Notes: generated from the letters alone by a model not told the origin. A DNA stretch of 64,000 nt from Sphingopyxis sp. (GCF_016793825.1 NZ_JAEULM010000014.1:1-64000); one strand, 5' to 3'. Positions 1 through 8,731 are shown, numbered from the stretch's first letter. Program-made: numbers and translations.

Positions 1-32
1 CGTGCCAGCAGCCGCTTGACCAGAAGCCGAAA

Positions 33-998
33 TCAGTGACAAACCAGCCCATCGATCAGGCACTCTCGCCCGGGCGGCATCAGCTCGGAATGGTGGGCGC
101 GATCAGATCGGAATAGGTGGGCGGCATCGTCGGAATCCGCAAACATCGCCTTGGCGGCGGCGATATGGAGAGCGAAGGCGATGGCTGTCGCATAGTCCTT
201 GCCGATATCCCGCGGTATTTCGGCGCGCCCAAACGGCAGATCAAGCCCGAGCGACGAGCCGGTGAAGGGCTCCATGAACAGGGGGATGAGGAGGATGCAA
301 AGCCCGGACGCGACGAATGTCGCAACAGGCCATCGGATTATCCTCGCGGCCGCGTCACGGTACAGATAGCCGACATAGCCGAGCGCCCAGAGCGGGAGCA
401 GGGCGGCGATCGTCGGTCCCGCGCAAACGAGGATCAGGATTGACAGGGGCACGGCGACCGTGCGCCTGGCAAACAATATCAGTCCGGCCACAAGATAATA
501 TGTCGCCTCGAAGCTCAGCGACCAAAATGGCGCATTGCTCCCCGGTACAATGCCCCCAAACTGAAAAATTCGGAACTCGTTGACGAACAGAAGTGAGGCC
601 AGATATCCTTCGCCGCTAGGCGGCTTCATCAATATTTTCGGATGGGCATAGAAGCTCGGGTCGATCGCCTGTCCGACGCGGTCGCACAGCCATGTGATCA
701 GGAGTGCCGGAACGACCACGGAGTACAGACGTGATATCCGGCTGACGGCATAGCTGAAGCCGTCCTTCTCGCGCGTCGTCACGACAAGTGCGATGACATA
801 TCCCGAAAGGACGAAGAAGAGCGTGACGGCCGTCTGTCCGTAGTTCCCGATCAACTGCCACCCGGTGCGAGGGGAGCCATCGCCGGTGATTGGGAACGAC
901 ACGAGATGATCGGCCAATACCGCAACCGCAGCCGCAAAGCGGACGATGTCGAGATAGAGCGACAGAAGCGGCGAGATCGTCGGAACTGTCTTCACCAT
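33..998 (-). CDS. Acyltransferase 3 family membrane protein
   Basis: This is a polytopic membrane protein of the acyltransferase 3 family, which moves acyl groups (often acetyl) onto surface sugars. The N-terminus reads LDIVRFAAAVAVLADHL, the usual family opening with a membrane-embedded His, followed by FFVLSGYVIALVV and FWSLSFEATYYL, both family signatures. I start at the internal Met (MVKTVPTI) because the 27 residues upstream are Pro/Arg-rich and unlike the family. At 321 aa it is a little short: the last 35 residues are polar and lack the final helices normally present, so the C-terminus may be altered. It lies beside sorting and EPS genes, so modification of a surface polymer is a reasonable inference, not shown. 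Confidence 0.8.
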   Translation of the reverse strand: MVKTVPTISPLLSLYLDIVRFAAAVAVLADHLVSFPITGDGSPRTGWQLIGNYGQTAVTLFFVLSGYVIALVVTTREKDGFSYAVSRISRLYSVVVPALLITWLCDRVGQAIDPSFYAHPKILMKPPSGEGYLASLLFVNEFRIFQFGGIVPGSNAPFWSLSFEATYYLVAGLILFARRTVAVPLSILILVCAGPTIAALLPLWALGYVGYLYRDAAARIIRWPVATFVASGLCILLIPLFMEPFTGSSLGLDLPFGRAEIPRDIGKDYATAIAFALHIAAAKAMFADSDDAAHLFRSDRAHHSELMPPGRECLIDGLVCH

Positions 999-1394
999 GT
1001 GGGGGCCGGGTCTCCTGTTGCTGGAGGTGCGATCAACGTGTGGGGGCAGTGGTGCCAGATGTTGGCTCGCAGCAGCCACATCTCCGGCTGCTTGTCAACG
1101 AGGCTGCGGATGGCGGACGGGCGGGCGCCAACCGCGAGAGCGCCGATGGCTTTGGAGCGGGATGCTCGGTTCGGCAGTCGGTAAGGGCATCGACCCATTT
1201 CCCAATGCCTGGCGGCCGTCGATTTCCGTTTCATTTTGAGACATCTAAGGCGCCATTATTCCGAGCACTTCCCGGTCGCCCTGAATTAACAATCGTTTAC
1301 GACCCTGTAAACTTGGGTTATGCCGAAACTTCGAATCGTCTGCGATGGTTGGTGGGATTTCTGGCCGCGCGGTGCTATTTTTGGGGGCCTTACA
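999..1394. other. Divergent intergenic region with a candidate operator
   Basis: About 400 bases separate the acyltransferase (minus) from the first PEP-CTERM gene (plus), so promoters for both should lie here. Apparent reading frames are Arg/Gly-rich shadows without ribosome binding sites. One visible signal is the inverted repeat GTTTAC-N6-GTAAAC at 1295-1312, about 83 bases before the PEP-CTERM start, in an AT-richer patch. It could be an operator; I cannot name the regulator. Confidence 0.35.
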
Positions 1395-2042
1395 ATGCGC
1401 AGTCTTCTTGTCGCGGCAGCAGCCGTCGCCTTGCTTCCCGCCAACGCCAGCGCGGCGGGCTTCGTCAACGGAAGCTTTGAGTCCGGCATCGCACCGGGTT
1501 CCTTCACGACCGTCGCAGGAGGAAATACGACCTCGATCACGGGTTGGGAGGTCACGGGGAATAGCGTCGATTATATCGGCAGCTATTGGACGGCGCAGAA
1601 TCTGTCGCGCAGCATCGATTTGAATGGCAATGGGCAGGGCGGCATCCAGCAGACCTTCGATACGGTTGCGGGCGTTCTTTATAATGTGAGCTTTTGGCTG
1701 GCTGGAAACCCCGATGGTGCTCCGGTCACGAAAAGCGTGCTGGTCGGCGCAAGCGGCGCAAATAGCGCGACATACACCTTCACCTTCACCGGCTTCAACA
1801 AGGCGAATATGGGGTGGAAGAACTACACCTACAGCTTCGTCGCTGCGGGCCCCTCGACGACCCTGTCGTTTGCCTCGAAGGACGCGACGTCCTTTGGCGC
1901 GGCGCTGGACAACGTGTCGGTAGCGGCGGTTCCCGAACCGGCGACCTGGGCGATGATGATCCTGGGCTTTGGCCTTATTGGCGGATCGATGCGTCGCCGG
2001 CGCGTTACGTTTCGTCCGTTCGCTCGTCTCGTTCGCGCCTGA
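1395..2042 (+). CDS. Choice-of-anchor C / DUF642-like PEP-CTERM protein
   Basis: Secreted protein of 215 aa. It has a signal peptide (MRSLLVAAAAVALLPANASA), a beta-rich domain opening with GFVNGSFESG, as in choice-of-anchor C/DUF642-type carbohydrate-associated domains, then the C-terminal sorting signal VPEPATWAMMILGFGLIGG followed by RRRR. This is the PEPxxWA form of PEP-CTERM: motif, hydrophobic helix, Arg cluster. It should be processed by an exosortase, most likely the exosortase V encoded about 2.6 kb downstream. The start is the Met before the signal peptide, with a G-rich stretch upstream; a longer in-frame start at 1320 would bury the signal peptide. The extracellular role is unknown. 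Confidence 0.88.
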   Translation: MRSLLVAAAAVALLPANASAAGFVNGSFESGIAPGSFTTVAGGNTTSITGWEVTGNSVDYIGSYWTAQNLSRSIDLNGNGQGGIQQTFDTVAGVLYNVSFWLAGNPDGAPVTKSVLVGASGANSATYTFTFTGFNKANMGWKNYTYSFVAAGPSTTLSFASKDATSFGAALDNVSVAAVPEPATWAMMILGFGLIGGSMRRRRVTFRPFARLVRA

Positions 2043-2239
2043 TCGCTGATCGACAGCGTACGATCTTCGCAGGACGGATTCTGCGAGGAAAGGACTATTG
2101 TCTGATTGCTTCGTCTTTCGCAGGGAGGGCTGCCGTTGGGCCGCCTGCTTTGTGAGTTAAGTTGCGCGCAATTAGGCTTGTATCTTGTTAAGATGCTGAT
2201 ACCGCCATTTCGGACCAAAAAAGACGGAAGGCTCACCCC

Positions 2240-2845
2240 ATGAAGCGTACTTTGATTCTAGCAGCGGCGACGCTTGCGGCCATCGGCACCGCCACGGCCA
2301 GCCAGGCAGCGACTCAGGTCGTCAATGTCAATGCACAGGGCAACAGCTCATCCGGCGGAACCGGATACAACACCGGCCTCGGCTTTGTGGCCGGCGAGAT
2401 TTTTTCGACGAGCGTCGCGCTCACCGATCTGTGGAGTGCGGGCGCGCTTCCTCGCTGGTCGAACGCCGATGGCCTGACAAGCGATTTGTTCGCGACGGGA
2501 ACGGATGAGTCGGGCGAAGCGGCTGGAACCCAGATCGGCGTGAATTTCGGAACGTGGACGCAGGATGGCTTTACCGCCCCTTATGGAGCATTGGTGGGCA
2601 AGATCGGAAATACCTACAAGCTCCTCGGCACGTCGTACAACGGCCCGGCTTGGGATACGGGATCGCTTCAACTATTCTATTGGGACAGCAACAGCGGCGA
2701 CAACAGGAACTCGGTTGCGGTGTCGATTGCCGCGGTTCCTGAACCGGCGACCTGGGCGATGATGCTCTTCGGTTTCGCACTGGCCGGCTTTGCGATGCGC
2801 CGCCGCTCTAGCGGTGACGTCCGCACCACTGTTCGCTACGCCTAA
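2240..2845 (+). CDS. PEPxxWA-CTERM sorted exported protein
   Basis: Exported protein of 201 aa with signal peptide MKRTLILAAATLAAIGTATASQA, a Gly/Asn/Ser-rich beta-type middle region of unknown function, and C-terminal AVPEPATWAMMLFGFALAG plus MRRR. GGAAGG lies about 8 bases before the ATG. It follows the choice-of-anchor PEP-CTERM gene on the same strand with a 197-bp gap and ends at a strong terminator, so it is probably its own unit. The middle region matches nothing I can name. It is likely a client of the exosortase V encoded at 4680-5591. Confidence 0.85.
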   Translation: MKRTLILAAATLAAIGTATASQAATQVVNVNAQGNSSSGGTGYNTGLGFVAGEIFSTSVALTDLWSAGALPRWSNADGLTSDLFATGTDESGEAAGTQIGVNFGTWTQDGFTAPYGALVGKIGNTYKLLGTSYNGPAWDTGSLQLFYWDSNSGDNRNSVAVSIAAVPEPATWAMMLFGFALAGFAMRRRSSGDVRTTVRYA

Positions 2846-2870
2846 ATCCTAGGCTATCTGCTTTCTGGAA

Positions 2871-2898
2871 AGCCCCCGCATTACGCGGGGGCTTTTTC
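2871..2898 (+). terminator. Rho-independent terminator
   Basis: Perfect 9-bp stem AGCCCCCGC / GCGGGGGCT with a 5-nt loop, followed by TTTTT. It lies 26 bases after the stop of the PEP-CTERM gene. Confidence 0.9.
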
Positions 2899-3125
2899 GT
2901 TTGTGGCTGTGCGAGCTGTTCGCGTTCGCCGGGCGCGCGGCTGGGCGGGACCATATGTCGTCGCAACGTCGGTTCGGGTCGCACGGTCATGACTGCGCCG
3001 CGCTGCGTTTCCACACCTCGGTTGGACGCGAGCGGGTACGCTTTTACGCACCGCATCGGCCCGCCGCGATCGTGCCGCAGGTTGGAATGGTGGCGTGCTC
3101 CGGCGCGCGACCTGTGGACGCGGGG

Positions 3126-3971
3126 CTATTTCTTTGCGGCGGGGGCCGGCTTCTTGGCCGCCTCGGGAGCGAAGCCAGGCTGATAGGTGATTTCGGCTGC
3201 CGTGCGCGCCTGCTTCAACTTCTGCTGGAGCGTATCTCCAAGCTGCTTGTTTTGAATGGCCTGTACGGCAAGCGGACGGGCTTCGGTGCCGACGAGCGGG
3301 GTCGGTTGCTCGCCCTTAATCACACCGACCGTGACCATGCCATTTTCGGGAACGATGAAAGGCTCGCCTGCCGGTAGCGATTTGATCTGCTGGATTCGCT
3401 GAGCCCCCACTTGCGCCGAATCCATCTGTGCTGCCGATCGCACGAATTTGATCCCCAGGCTTTCCAGTCTCGCGGCAACGGCATCCATTGAGTGATCGTT
3501 TTCGAGCGCCTTTAATTGCGACATATCTTTCGGGAAGGCGAACTGGATTCGATCAATGGCATAGAGCTTGCGGTCGGCGAACATCGACGGATTCTCCGCA
3601 ATGAACTTGTCGATTTCGCTCTGGCCGGGGACGCGAAGCGCGCGCTGCGATTTCTGGCCCATGATTTGGACGAGCAGTGCGTCCTGCAGCTGGCGTTCGC
3701 GCAGCATATATTCCGGGCTCTTGTCGAGATCTTCTTCGCGAGCGCTCTGAGCGAGAAGGCGGCGATCGAGAATCCGCTGGAGCGCGGCTTGTTGGATCGC
3801 CTTCTTGTCGACGCCTTCAGGTATCGCGGCGTTGCCAAGCTCTGCGTTGATCTCTTGCAACGTGATCTCGTCACCATTGACGACCGCCGCGACCTGACCC
3901 GTCGGTTCCTTGTCGCACGCGGCGAGGGCAAAGAGGCTGAACGCAATCACTGCCAAGGGTTTACGGGTCAT
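3126..3971 (-). CDS. epsD: EpsD-like peptidyl-prolyl isomerase lipoprotein
   Basis: Parvulin/SurA-like protein of the EpsD family that accompanies exosortases and EPS export. A lipoprotein signal with lipobox LAAC places Cys19 as the lipidated residue, so it is probably periplasmic and membrane-anchored. The helical SurA-type N-domain (VNGDEITLQEINAEL, then repeated Gln/Arg-rich helices) is followed by a degenerate rotamase-like domain; the tail is Pro/Ala/Lys-rich. It overlaps the upstream epsI gene by 4 bases (ATGA), so the two are translationally coupled in the xrtV-epsI-epsD operon. Probable role: folding of exported surface proteins. Isomerase activity is uncertain because the catalytic core is poorly conserved. 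Confidence 0.85.
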   Translation of the reverse strand: MTRKPLAVIAFSLFALAACDKEPTGQVAAVVNGDEITLQEINAELGNAAIPEGVDKKAIQQAALQRILDRRLLAQSAREEDLDKSPEYMLRERQLQDALLVQIMGQKSQRALRVPGQSEIDKFIAENPSMFADRKLYAIDRIQFAFPKDMSQLKALENDHSMDAVAARLESLGIKFVRSAAQMDSAQVGAQRIQQIKSLPAGEPFIVPENGMVTVGVIKGEQPTPLVGTEARPLAVQAIQNKQLGDTLQQKLKQARTAAEITYQPGFAPEAAKKPAPAAKK

Positions 3972-4687
3972 GCTGAAGGTCCTTTTGAAGAGCTGCCCCC
4001 AAGGAGCAGATGTTGTAGCTTGCTGTTGGAATGCAGGATGAAAGCGCGCGTAAAATTGTCGAGCAGGGTTTCAGCCTCGTTGGCGCCGATGCCAAGTGTC
4101 GAGACGCGCATCATCATGCCGTCGGGAATGTCGCCCGCCAGGTTGGCGCGAATAACCGCGAGCCGCTGTTCGGCCCAGGTGCGCGGGAAGGCATCGCCGA
4201 GGCGCGTGAAATATTGGACTTGCTCAAGCCGATCAGGCCCTGTCGCGGTAAAGAAATTTGCAGGGATCCTTCGGCCGCTGACCTCGACGTCCACCGCGCG
4301 CGTATCGCTGAGCTGGAATCCGCCGACCGGATAACAGACCTCGGGACGATGCACCTGCAGCACGCCATCCTGGACATTGTTGTAGGCCAGCAGCATCATC
4401 ACCGATGGCGAACCCGACGCGGAATACACGCGCGTGACCAGATTGTCGTAGAGCCGGTCGCGCAGGCTGTCCGGGGGGGGGAGGACGACACCGGCCTGTG
4501 AGATGCTGCTCCATCGGCCAAAGCTGTCCGGAACCCACTTTTCAAAGGCTGCCTCCGGGATGGCGGGATTGGCGATGGCTGGCTGACGCAGGAAGGCAAA
4601 ACCTGATGCACAGGCAAGAACGCCGCCGATCAGCGCATTGCGTCGCGATATCCCGCCACTGCGCGCGGTCTGGCCGTCATCAGGCAT
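3968..4687 (-). CDS. epsI: Exosortase-associated protein EpsI
   Basis: EpsI/DUF3485 protein, the usual partner of exosortases. Residues 113-124 read HRPEVCYPVGGF, the family's diagnostic motif, with a conserved Cys at 118. The N-terminus has a twin-Arg stretch (SRRNALIGG, residues 14-22) before one hydrophobic segment, so the domain should face the periplasm. The length (239 aa) fits the stand-alone form. It overlaps xrtV by 8 bases upstream and epsD by 4 bases downstream, a tightly coupled operon. The precise activity of EpsI is unknown; known systems link it to EPS production and PEP-CTERM processing. Confidence 0.88.
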   Translation of the reverse strand: MPDDGQTARSGGISRRNALIGGVLACASGFAFLRQPAIANPAIPEAAFEKWVPDSFGRWSSISQAGVVLPPPDSLRDRLYDNLVTRVYSASGSPSVMMLLAYNNVQDGVLQVHRPEVCYPVGGFQLSDTRAVDVEVSGRRIPANFFTATGPDRLEQVQYFTRLGDAFPRTWAEQRLAVIRANLAGDIPDGMMMRVSTLGIGANEAETLLDNFTRAFILHSNSKLQHLLLGGSSSKGPSA

Positions 4688-5591
4688 GGGCGGTCTCCGT
4701 TTTCGGGGTCATGACGCGATCCCAGATCGGTTTCAGCATGATATCGATCCCGAATATCGTTACCAATGCGATGGCAAACATCACGAGGCCAGCGAAGTTG
4801 TGCAGGAAGCCCTGTGCGGCAGCTTCTCCGACATGATAGGTAAGGAGGATCAGGATCAACACCCGGAAGAAATTGGCGATCAGCGCGACCGGGACGATGA
4901 ACAGTACCAGCAGCAGCGCATAGCGCCATTCGGCCTGGTGCCGCATGTAGATATAAAACAGCGAGATCGCGGCGAGCGAAATGATCGAGTTGATACCCGA
5001 GCAGGCGGCCGCGACCAGCAATTCATATTGGCCGATGTAGATGCGAACCCCTTCGCCCCCGATCGGATATCCGAAGAGCTGAAGGAAGGCGACGGCGGCA
5101 TGGGACAGCCACATCTTCATCGGCACGGTGACGGTCGCCACGATCGTTTCCGGAGGCGGAAACATGAATGCCAGATAGAATAGTGGAAACCAGAGGGCTT
5201 TCATGACCCGCGCGCCGACAAGGCTGTACATGACGACCAGCAGAGTGGCGTACATCATATAGCCCTCGATCTCGACGATCTGGGTAATGCGCGCAAAGAC
5301 AAGAAGCGGAACGAGGACGAGGAGCGCAGCCCATATCAGCAGCGGGTTTGAATCCTCGCGCAGATGTTTGGCGTCGGTCCATTGGCGATGAAGCAACCAA
5401 AGCCCGGTGGCGAAGACGATCGGGCCGTGCGCGCCGGCCTCGTTCGACCAGGATTCGCGAATGACGAACAGCATCGTCGGAATTGCGAAGAGCGCCAGCC
5501 CCACGGCAAGGATGATCGCGCTGGCGGACAGCACCTCGCGGGCAGGGCGCCCTGATCCCGGACTCTTCGTCCGATCAACGAGCGTGGCCAT
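4680..5591 (-). CDS. xrtV: Exosortase V (PEP-CTERM sorting transpeptidase)
   Basis: Polytopic membrane enzyme that cleaves PEP-CTERM signals. The 303-aa protein has about eight hydrophobic helices. The candidate catalytic Cys197 lies in AAACSGINS, Arg243 in ANFFRVLIL and a His follows at 253 or 264, the Cys-Arg-His set known for exosortases. I call class V because it sits with a V-type EpsI in a sphingomonad setting with PEPxxWA clients; that assignment is inference. The start is the Met preceded by GGAGG seven bases upstream; the longer in-frame N-terminus lacks this. First gene of the xrtV-epsI-epsD operon, divergent from a cell wall hydrolase. Confidence 0.88.
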   Translation of the reverse strand: MATLVDRTKSPGSGRPAREVLSASAIILAVGLALFAIPTMLFVIRESWSNEAGAHGPIVFATGLWLLHRQWTDAKHLREDSNPLLIWAALLVLVPLLVFARITQIVEIEGYMMYATLLVVMYSLVGARVMKALWFPLFYLAFMFPPPETIVATVTVPMKMWLSHAAVAFLQLFGYPIGGEGVRIYIGQYELLVAAACSGINSIISLAAISLFYIYMRHQAEWRYALLLVLFIVPVALIANFFRVLILILLTYHVGEAAAQGFLHNFAGLVMFAIALVTIFGIDIMLKPIWDRVMTPKTETAHA

Positions 5592-5776
5592 CAATCCTCC
5601 GAAGTTTCGCGAACATTGATGCTCGATAGAGTAAACCGACGCGGCTGCCAATGCCCGTGGGAGAGAGAGCGTTAAGCGTGCCAACAAGGAACAATGTGGT
5701 TTGAGATCATTGCACTGCTAGACCCGGATCGTCCTATGACCTAGACGCTGAGCAGTCTCCGGACGGTATAGGAACG

Positions 5777-6760
5777 ATGGTCGAAATGACTTCCGGCGCT
5801 CATCATGTTCGCGACAAGATTCTCGCGGTCGCCGCAGTGCTGGTTGCGCTCGCGCTTCTTGCTGGAGCGGGCTGGTGGATATTGCGCGAGAGTGGTCCGC
5901 CGTCGTCCCGCAGGGTCGCGGCCACACCGCCGGCGCCGCCGGCCCTGGAGCCCCAGCTTTACAAGCCGCTGACGCCCGACGATGCATTGGCCGAAAACGC
6001 GGCCCTGCCGTTTTCCACCGCGCCGATCGAACGCGCCGCACCGCTCGTTCTGCCCCTTGGCTCGACCGATATCGTGGGCCGCCGGTCGTCGCTCGATTGT
6101 CTCACCGCCGCGATCTATTATGAAGCCGGTCAGGAATCCGATCAGGGCAAACGGGGCGTGGCGCAGGTCATCCTCAATCGGGCTCGCCATCCCGCCTTTC
6201 CGAACACGATTTGCGGTGTCGTATATCAGGGCTCGGAACGGCGGACCGGTTGCCAGTTCACTTTCACGTGCGATGGGAGTCTGGCACGGCGCCCGTCCCG
6301 GCAAGGATGGGATGCGGCGCGGCGGATCGCGTTGGCCGCGTTATCGGGCGTCGTCGAACCCAGTGTCGGGATGGCGACGCATTATCACGCCGATTATGTG
6401 GTGCCATATTGGGCGCCTACGCTCGCGAAGATCACGCAGGTCGACCATCACATCTTCTATCGCTGGGCGGGCGGCTGGGGCCGACGATCGGCGTTCACTC
6501 AGTCCATCAGCCAGGAGCAGTTGCTCGCGGACCAGCCGCAGCTTGATCCGAACGACAGCGGCCTCGACCCGGCGGCGATCGTCCCCAGCCCGAGTATCAC
6601 GCCGATTTCGCCGCGCCTTGTAGCGGACGAGGTTGCCGGAACCGTGTCGATCAATGCAGTCGGACCCGCTGCGGCGGGGGCCAAGGCCGCGGTCGCGGCG
6701 GACGAAAATCCGGGGCGCCTCGCAGCCGACGATGCAAGAGGCACATTGAAGTCGGAGTAG
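5777..6760 (+). CDS. SleB-type cell wall hydrolase
   Basis: Predicted peptidoglycan hydrolase with one N-terminal membrane helix (residues 15-35), a Pro/Ala linker, then a Hydrolase_2/SleB domain from about 105 to 225: CLTAAIYYEAGQESDQGKR with catalytic Glu116, followed by VAQVILNRARHPAFPNTICGVVY. The C-terminal 85 residues are low-complexity Ala/Pro and overlap the 3' part of the convergent CAP gene by 262 bases. It should act in the periplasm, tethered to the inner membrane. It is divergent from xrtV. Whether it acts during sorting or simply in wall turnover cannot be told. Confidence 0.85.
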   Translation: MVEMTSGAHHVRDKILAVAAVLVALALLAGAGWWILRESGPPSSRRVAATPPAPPALEPQLYKPLTPDDALAENAALPFSTAPIERAAPLVLPLGSTDIVGRRSSLDCLTAAIYYEAGQESDQGKRGVAQVILNRARHPAFPNTICGVVYQGSERRTGCQFTFTCDGSLARRPSRQGWDAARRIALAALSGVVEPSVGMATHYHADYVVPYWAPTLAKITQVDHHIFYRWAGGWGRRSAFTQSISQEQLLADQPQLDPNDSGLDPAAIVPSPSITPISPRLVADEVAGTVSINAVGPAAAGAKAAVAADENPGRLAADDARGTLKSE

Positions 6761-7314
6761 CGCAGGCGCGGAGCCGGTGCTTTCGGACCGGCGAACGGGT
6801 CGCGGCCACGGACATTGCCGGGTTCCGAATAGCGGCAGACGAGAATCTCTTCCCGGCCGAGGCTGCTGAGGCCGCAACCGACTTCCGCCGAGCGGGCCCA
6901 TATCAACTGGGTGTAATGGGCTACGTCCTGCGGCCGGCCGGTGGAACTGTTTGCCGGGAAGGTCCCGTAGACGAAGAATTTTTTCTCTTCCACCCAAAGG
7001 TTTACCATCGATTCGGGCAGGAATGCGCCGGGTGTCCCGCCCCAAATATTCTCGCCCTCGAGCGGCTTTCCCGGGACATTCGGCGAATGTTCGAACTGTC
7101 CGGTAGCCGACAGGTGGTCGGCCCATGCCTGGGCGCCGCGGGCGAGATCGTCGTTCCACTTCAGTCCGGGCACGCCCGCCAGCGCGCGCTCGCGGTTGTG
7201 GGTTTCGAGGAGCCGGGTATCCAGATCGCCAAGGCGTGTCTGCATGCCCGTCAGCAACAGCGCCGACGCCAGCAGGACGCCGGCTTTGCAGGCCTTTTCC
7301 GTGACTCCTCGCAT
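6499..7314 (-). CDS. CAP (SCP/PR-1-like) domain secreted protein
   Basis: Secreted CAP-superfamily protein. After a signal-like helix (KACKAGVLLASALLLTGMQ) comes the CAP fold: LLETHNRERALAGVPGLKWNDDLA, GENIWGG, HYTQLIWARSAEVGCG and ILVCRYSEPGNVRGRDPF, with the family's His and Glu residues. The fold is complete by about residue 175. The remaining 95 residues are Ala/Ser/Pro-rich and lie antisense to the SleB gene, so the frame may simply run on after loss of an ancestral stop. It is preceded on the same strand by the L,D-transpeptidase gene, 77 bases away. Function unknown; many bacterial CAP proteins sit in the envelope. Confidence 0.82.
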   Translation of the reverse strand: MRGVTEKACKAGVLLASALLLTGMQTRLGDLDTRLLETHNRERALAGVPGLKWNDDLARGAQAWADHLSATGQFEHSPNVPGKPLEGENIWGGTPGAFLPESMVNLWVEEKKFFVYGTFPANSSTGRPQDVAHYTQLIWARSAEVGCGLSSLGREEILVCRYSEPGNVRGRDPFAGPKAPAPRLRYSDFNVPLASSAARRPGFSSAATAALAPAAAGPTALIDTVPATSSATRRGEIGVILGLGTIAAGSRPLSFGSSCGWSASNCSWLMD

Positions 7315-7391
7315 GGCATTTCCCCAAGTTTCGGGAAATGCCTACGGCGGTGGGTCCTAAGGTCGGGTGAGAAGTTAAGCTTAAAGCAGCA

Positions 7392-8066
7392 TTAACTTCC
7401 GACCCCGGCGGCGAACTGGCGAGCCGCCGCTGGATCCGAATTGACGACATCGACTTCGTCGCCCGTCTTCGCTGTCGCGAACAGGAGGCGGGCAAATTCT
7501 ATCGGAAGGCCGATGCACCCATGTGTTGCGTGACGGCTCGACATCGGGCTTCCATGCAGCGCCACCCCGTCCCTTGTTATGAACATCGAATAGGGCATCG
7601 GCGCGTCATAAGCACGCGAATGATAATCACGATACTTGGAAATGATGGGGAACCGGCCGAGCGGTGATGCCATCCCGTCGGCACCGTAAACGATGACCGA
7701 AGTGCCGATTTCGTGACCGCCGCGCAGGACCGAGATCATTTGCCGGCGCAAGTCGACCCAGATGACAATTTTCCCGGCGGGAACATTCTTGTCGTCCCAA
7801 TGATATTCGCCGTGCTTGAGCGGCTTGTCGGTTTTGAGAAGCGACTTTGCGCCCGGAGGCAGAAGGTTGGCGCGATTTGCGGCATCGGCTTCCGCAGCCG
7901 TCAGGAAATCCCGGTCGGGCGAGAGGGCGGGGGAAAGCTTCGCCGATATCGTGGTGCCGGAAAGGTTTTTCGCCGATGGCTCGGCCGAACTCTGCAAGGC
8001 GAAGACCGCCATGGACAACGAAGCCGCAGCTACGATAGCTCCGCCGGCGATCCACCCGCGCATCAC
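7392..8066 (-). CDS. L,D-transpeptidase (YkuD domain)
   Basis: Periplasmic enzyme forming or exchanging L,D bonds in peptidoglycan. A signal peptide or anchor covers residues 1-28 (cut near SSAEPS). The YkuD domain runs from about 98 to 215 and contains HGSPMSSRHATHGCIGLP, with catalytic Cys184 and nearby His171 and His182. The 224-aa length is normal for a single-domain member. Its start overlaps the stop of the upstream PEP-CTERM gene by 4 bases (ATGA), so its translation is coupled to a sorted surface protein. That pairing suggests a role in attaching or organising surface protein, but ordinary wall remodelling is equally possible. Confidence 0.9.
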   Translation of the reverse strand: MMRGWIAGGAIVAAASLSMAVFALQSSAEPSAKNLSGTTISAKLSPALSPDRDFLTAAEADAANRANLLPPGAKSLLKTDKPLKHGEYHWDDKNVPAGKIVIWVDLRRQMISVLRGGHEIGTSVIVYGADGMASPLGRFPIISKYRDYHSRAYDAPMPYSMFITRDGVALHGSPMSSRHATHGCIGLPIEFARLLFATAKTGDEVDVVNSDPAAARQFAAGVGS

Positions 8067-8731
8067 GCGATGCCCGGTTTGCCCGACCCTTCATGACGAC
8101 GACGGCGTAGTGCGGCGCCGCAGAGGCCAAAGCCAAGAAGCATCAAGGCCCATGTCCCGGGTTCGGGAACCGCACCGACCGGGTCGGTGGGCGTCGTCGG
8201 ATCGGTCGGCGTCGTGGGGTCAGTCGGCGTCGTGGGATCGGTCGGGTCCACCGAAGGGTTCGGCGGTACGACGGTGGTAATGCCTCCCGGAAAGCCCGGG
8301 CTGCCGCCCGGTCGTCCACCCACATTTCCGATATCACCAAAATCGGTAGGATCGACGTCGCCAAGCGCAAGCGGGCCTAGCGGCGCTTCAGTCAGCGACT
8401 GAACAGCTTCCTCGGGCGGCGTATCGAAAATCTTGCCCAACGCGCGCTCTTCAGCTTCGCCGGGTTTGGTACGGGGCGCGGTTTCGACCAGCTTGCCCCC
8501 GGCTTTCCCTTTGCCGCGCTTGATCTTGGTCTTGATCAGATCGACATCACCGCGTTCGCCCGGCGATCGGCCGAGAAAACGGCTGATCGCGTCCGAGGTC
8601 TGCGCCATCAACGATCCGCCGTCGCCGTTAAAGGCGGGGATGGTGATCGACGCCAGCGCAAGCAGCGACATCGCGATGATGCCCGCCGCCATCCGCCTTC
8701 GCGATTTCAGATATGTTACGAACCATCCCAT
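8063..8731 (-). CDS. PEP-CTERM protein with Pro/Thr repeat linker
   Basis: Exported 222-aa protein. It has an N-terminal hydrophobic segment after SRRRM (residues 14-36), a charged region rich in Lys/Arg (KTKIKRGKGKAGGK), a Gly/Pro stretch, a linker of three to four PTDPTT units, and the sorting signal AVPEPGTWALMLLGFGLCG plus RRRR. Such Thr/Pro linkers resemble wall-spanning or glycosylated stalks. First gene of a two-gene unit with the L,D-transpeptidase (4-base overlap). The basic central region could bind an anionic polymer, which is speculation. A probable exosortase V client. Confidence 0.82.
   Translation of the reverse strand: MGWFVTYLKSRRRMAAGIIAMSLLALASITIPAFNGDGGSLMAQTSDAISRFLGRSPGERGDVDLIKTKIKRGKGKAGGKLVETAPRTKPGEAEERALGKIFDTPPEEAVQSLTEAPLGPLALGDVDPTDFGDIGNVGGRPGGSPGFPGGITTVVPPNPSVDPTDPTTPTDPTTPTDPTTPTDPVGAVPEPGTWALMLLGFGLCGAALRRRRHEGSGKPGIA
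8184..8249 (+). repeat. 18-bp tandem repeat coding for PTDPTT units
   Basis: Three full 18-bp units and a partial fourth (TCGGTCGGCGTCGTGGGG and close variants) inside the PEP-CTERM gene. The copies differ at one to three positions. Length change by slippage would alter only the linker length. Confidence 0.75.

Noticed and set aside
8184-8249. CRISPR-like short repeats
   Set aside because: Repeats are contiguous with no spacers and encode PTDPTT units of a protein linker.
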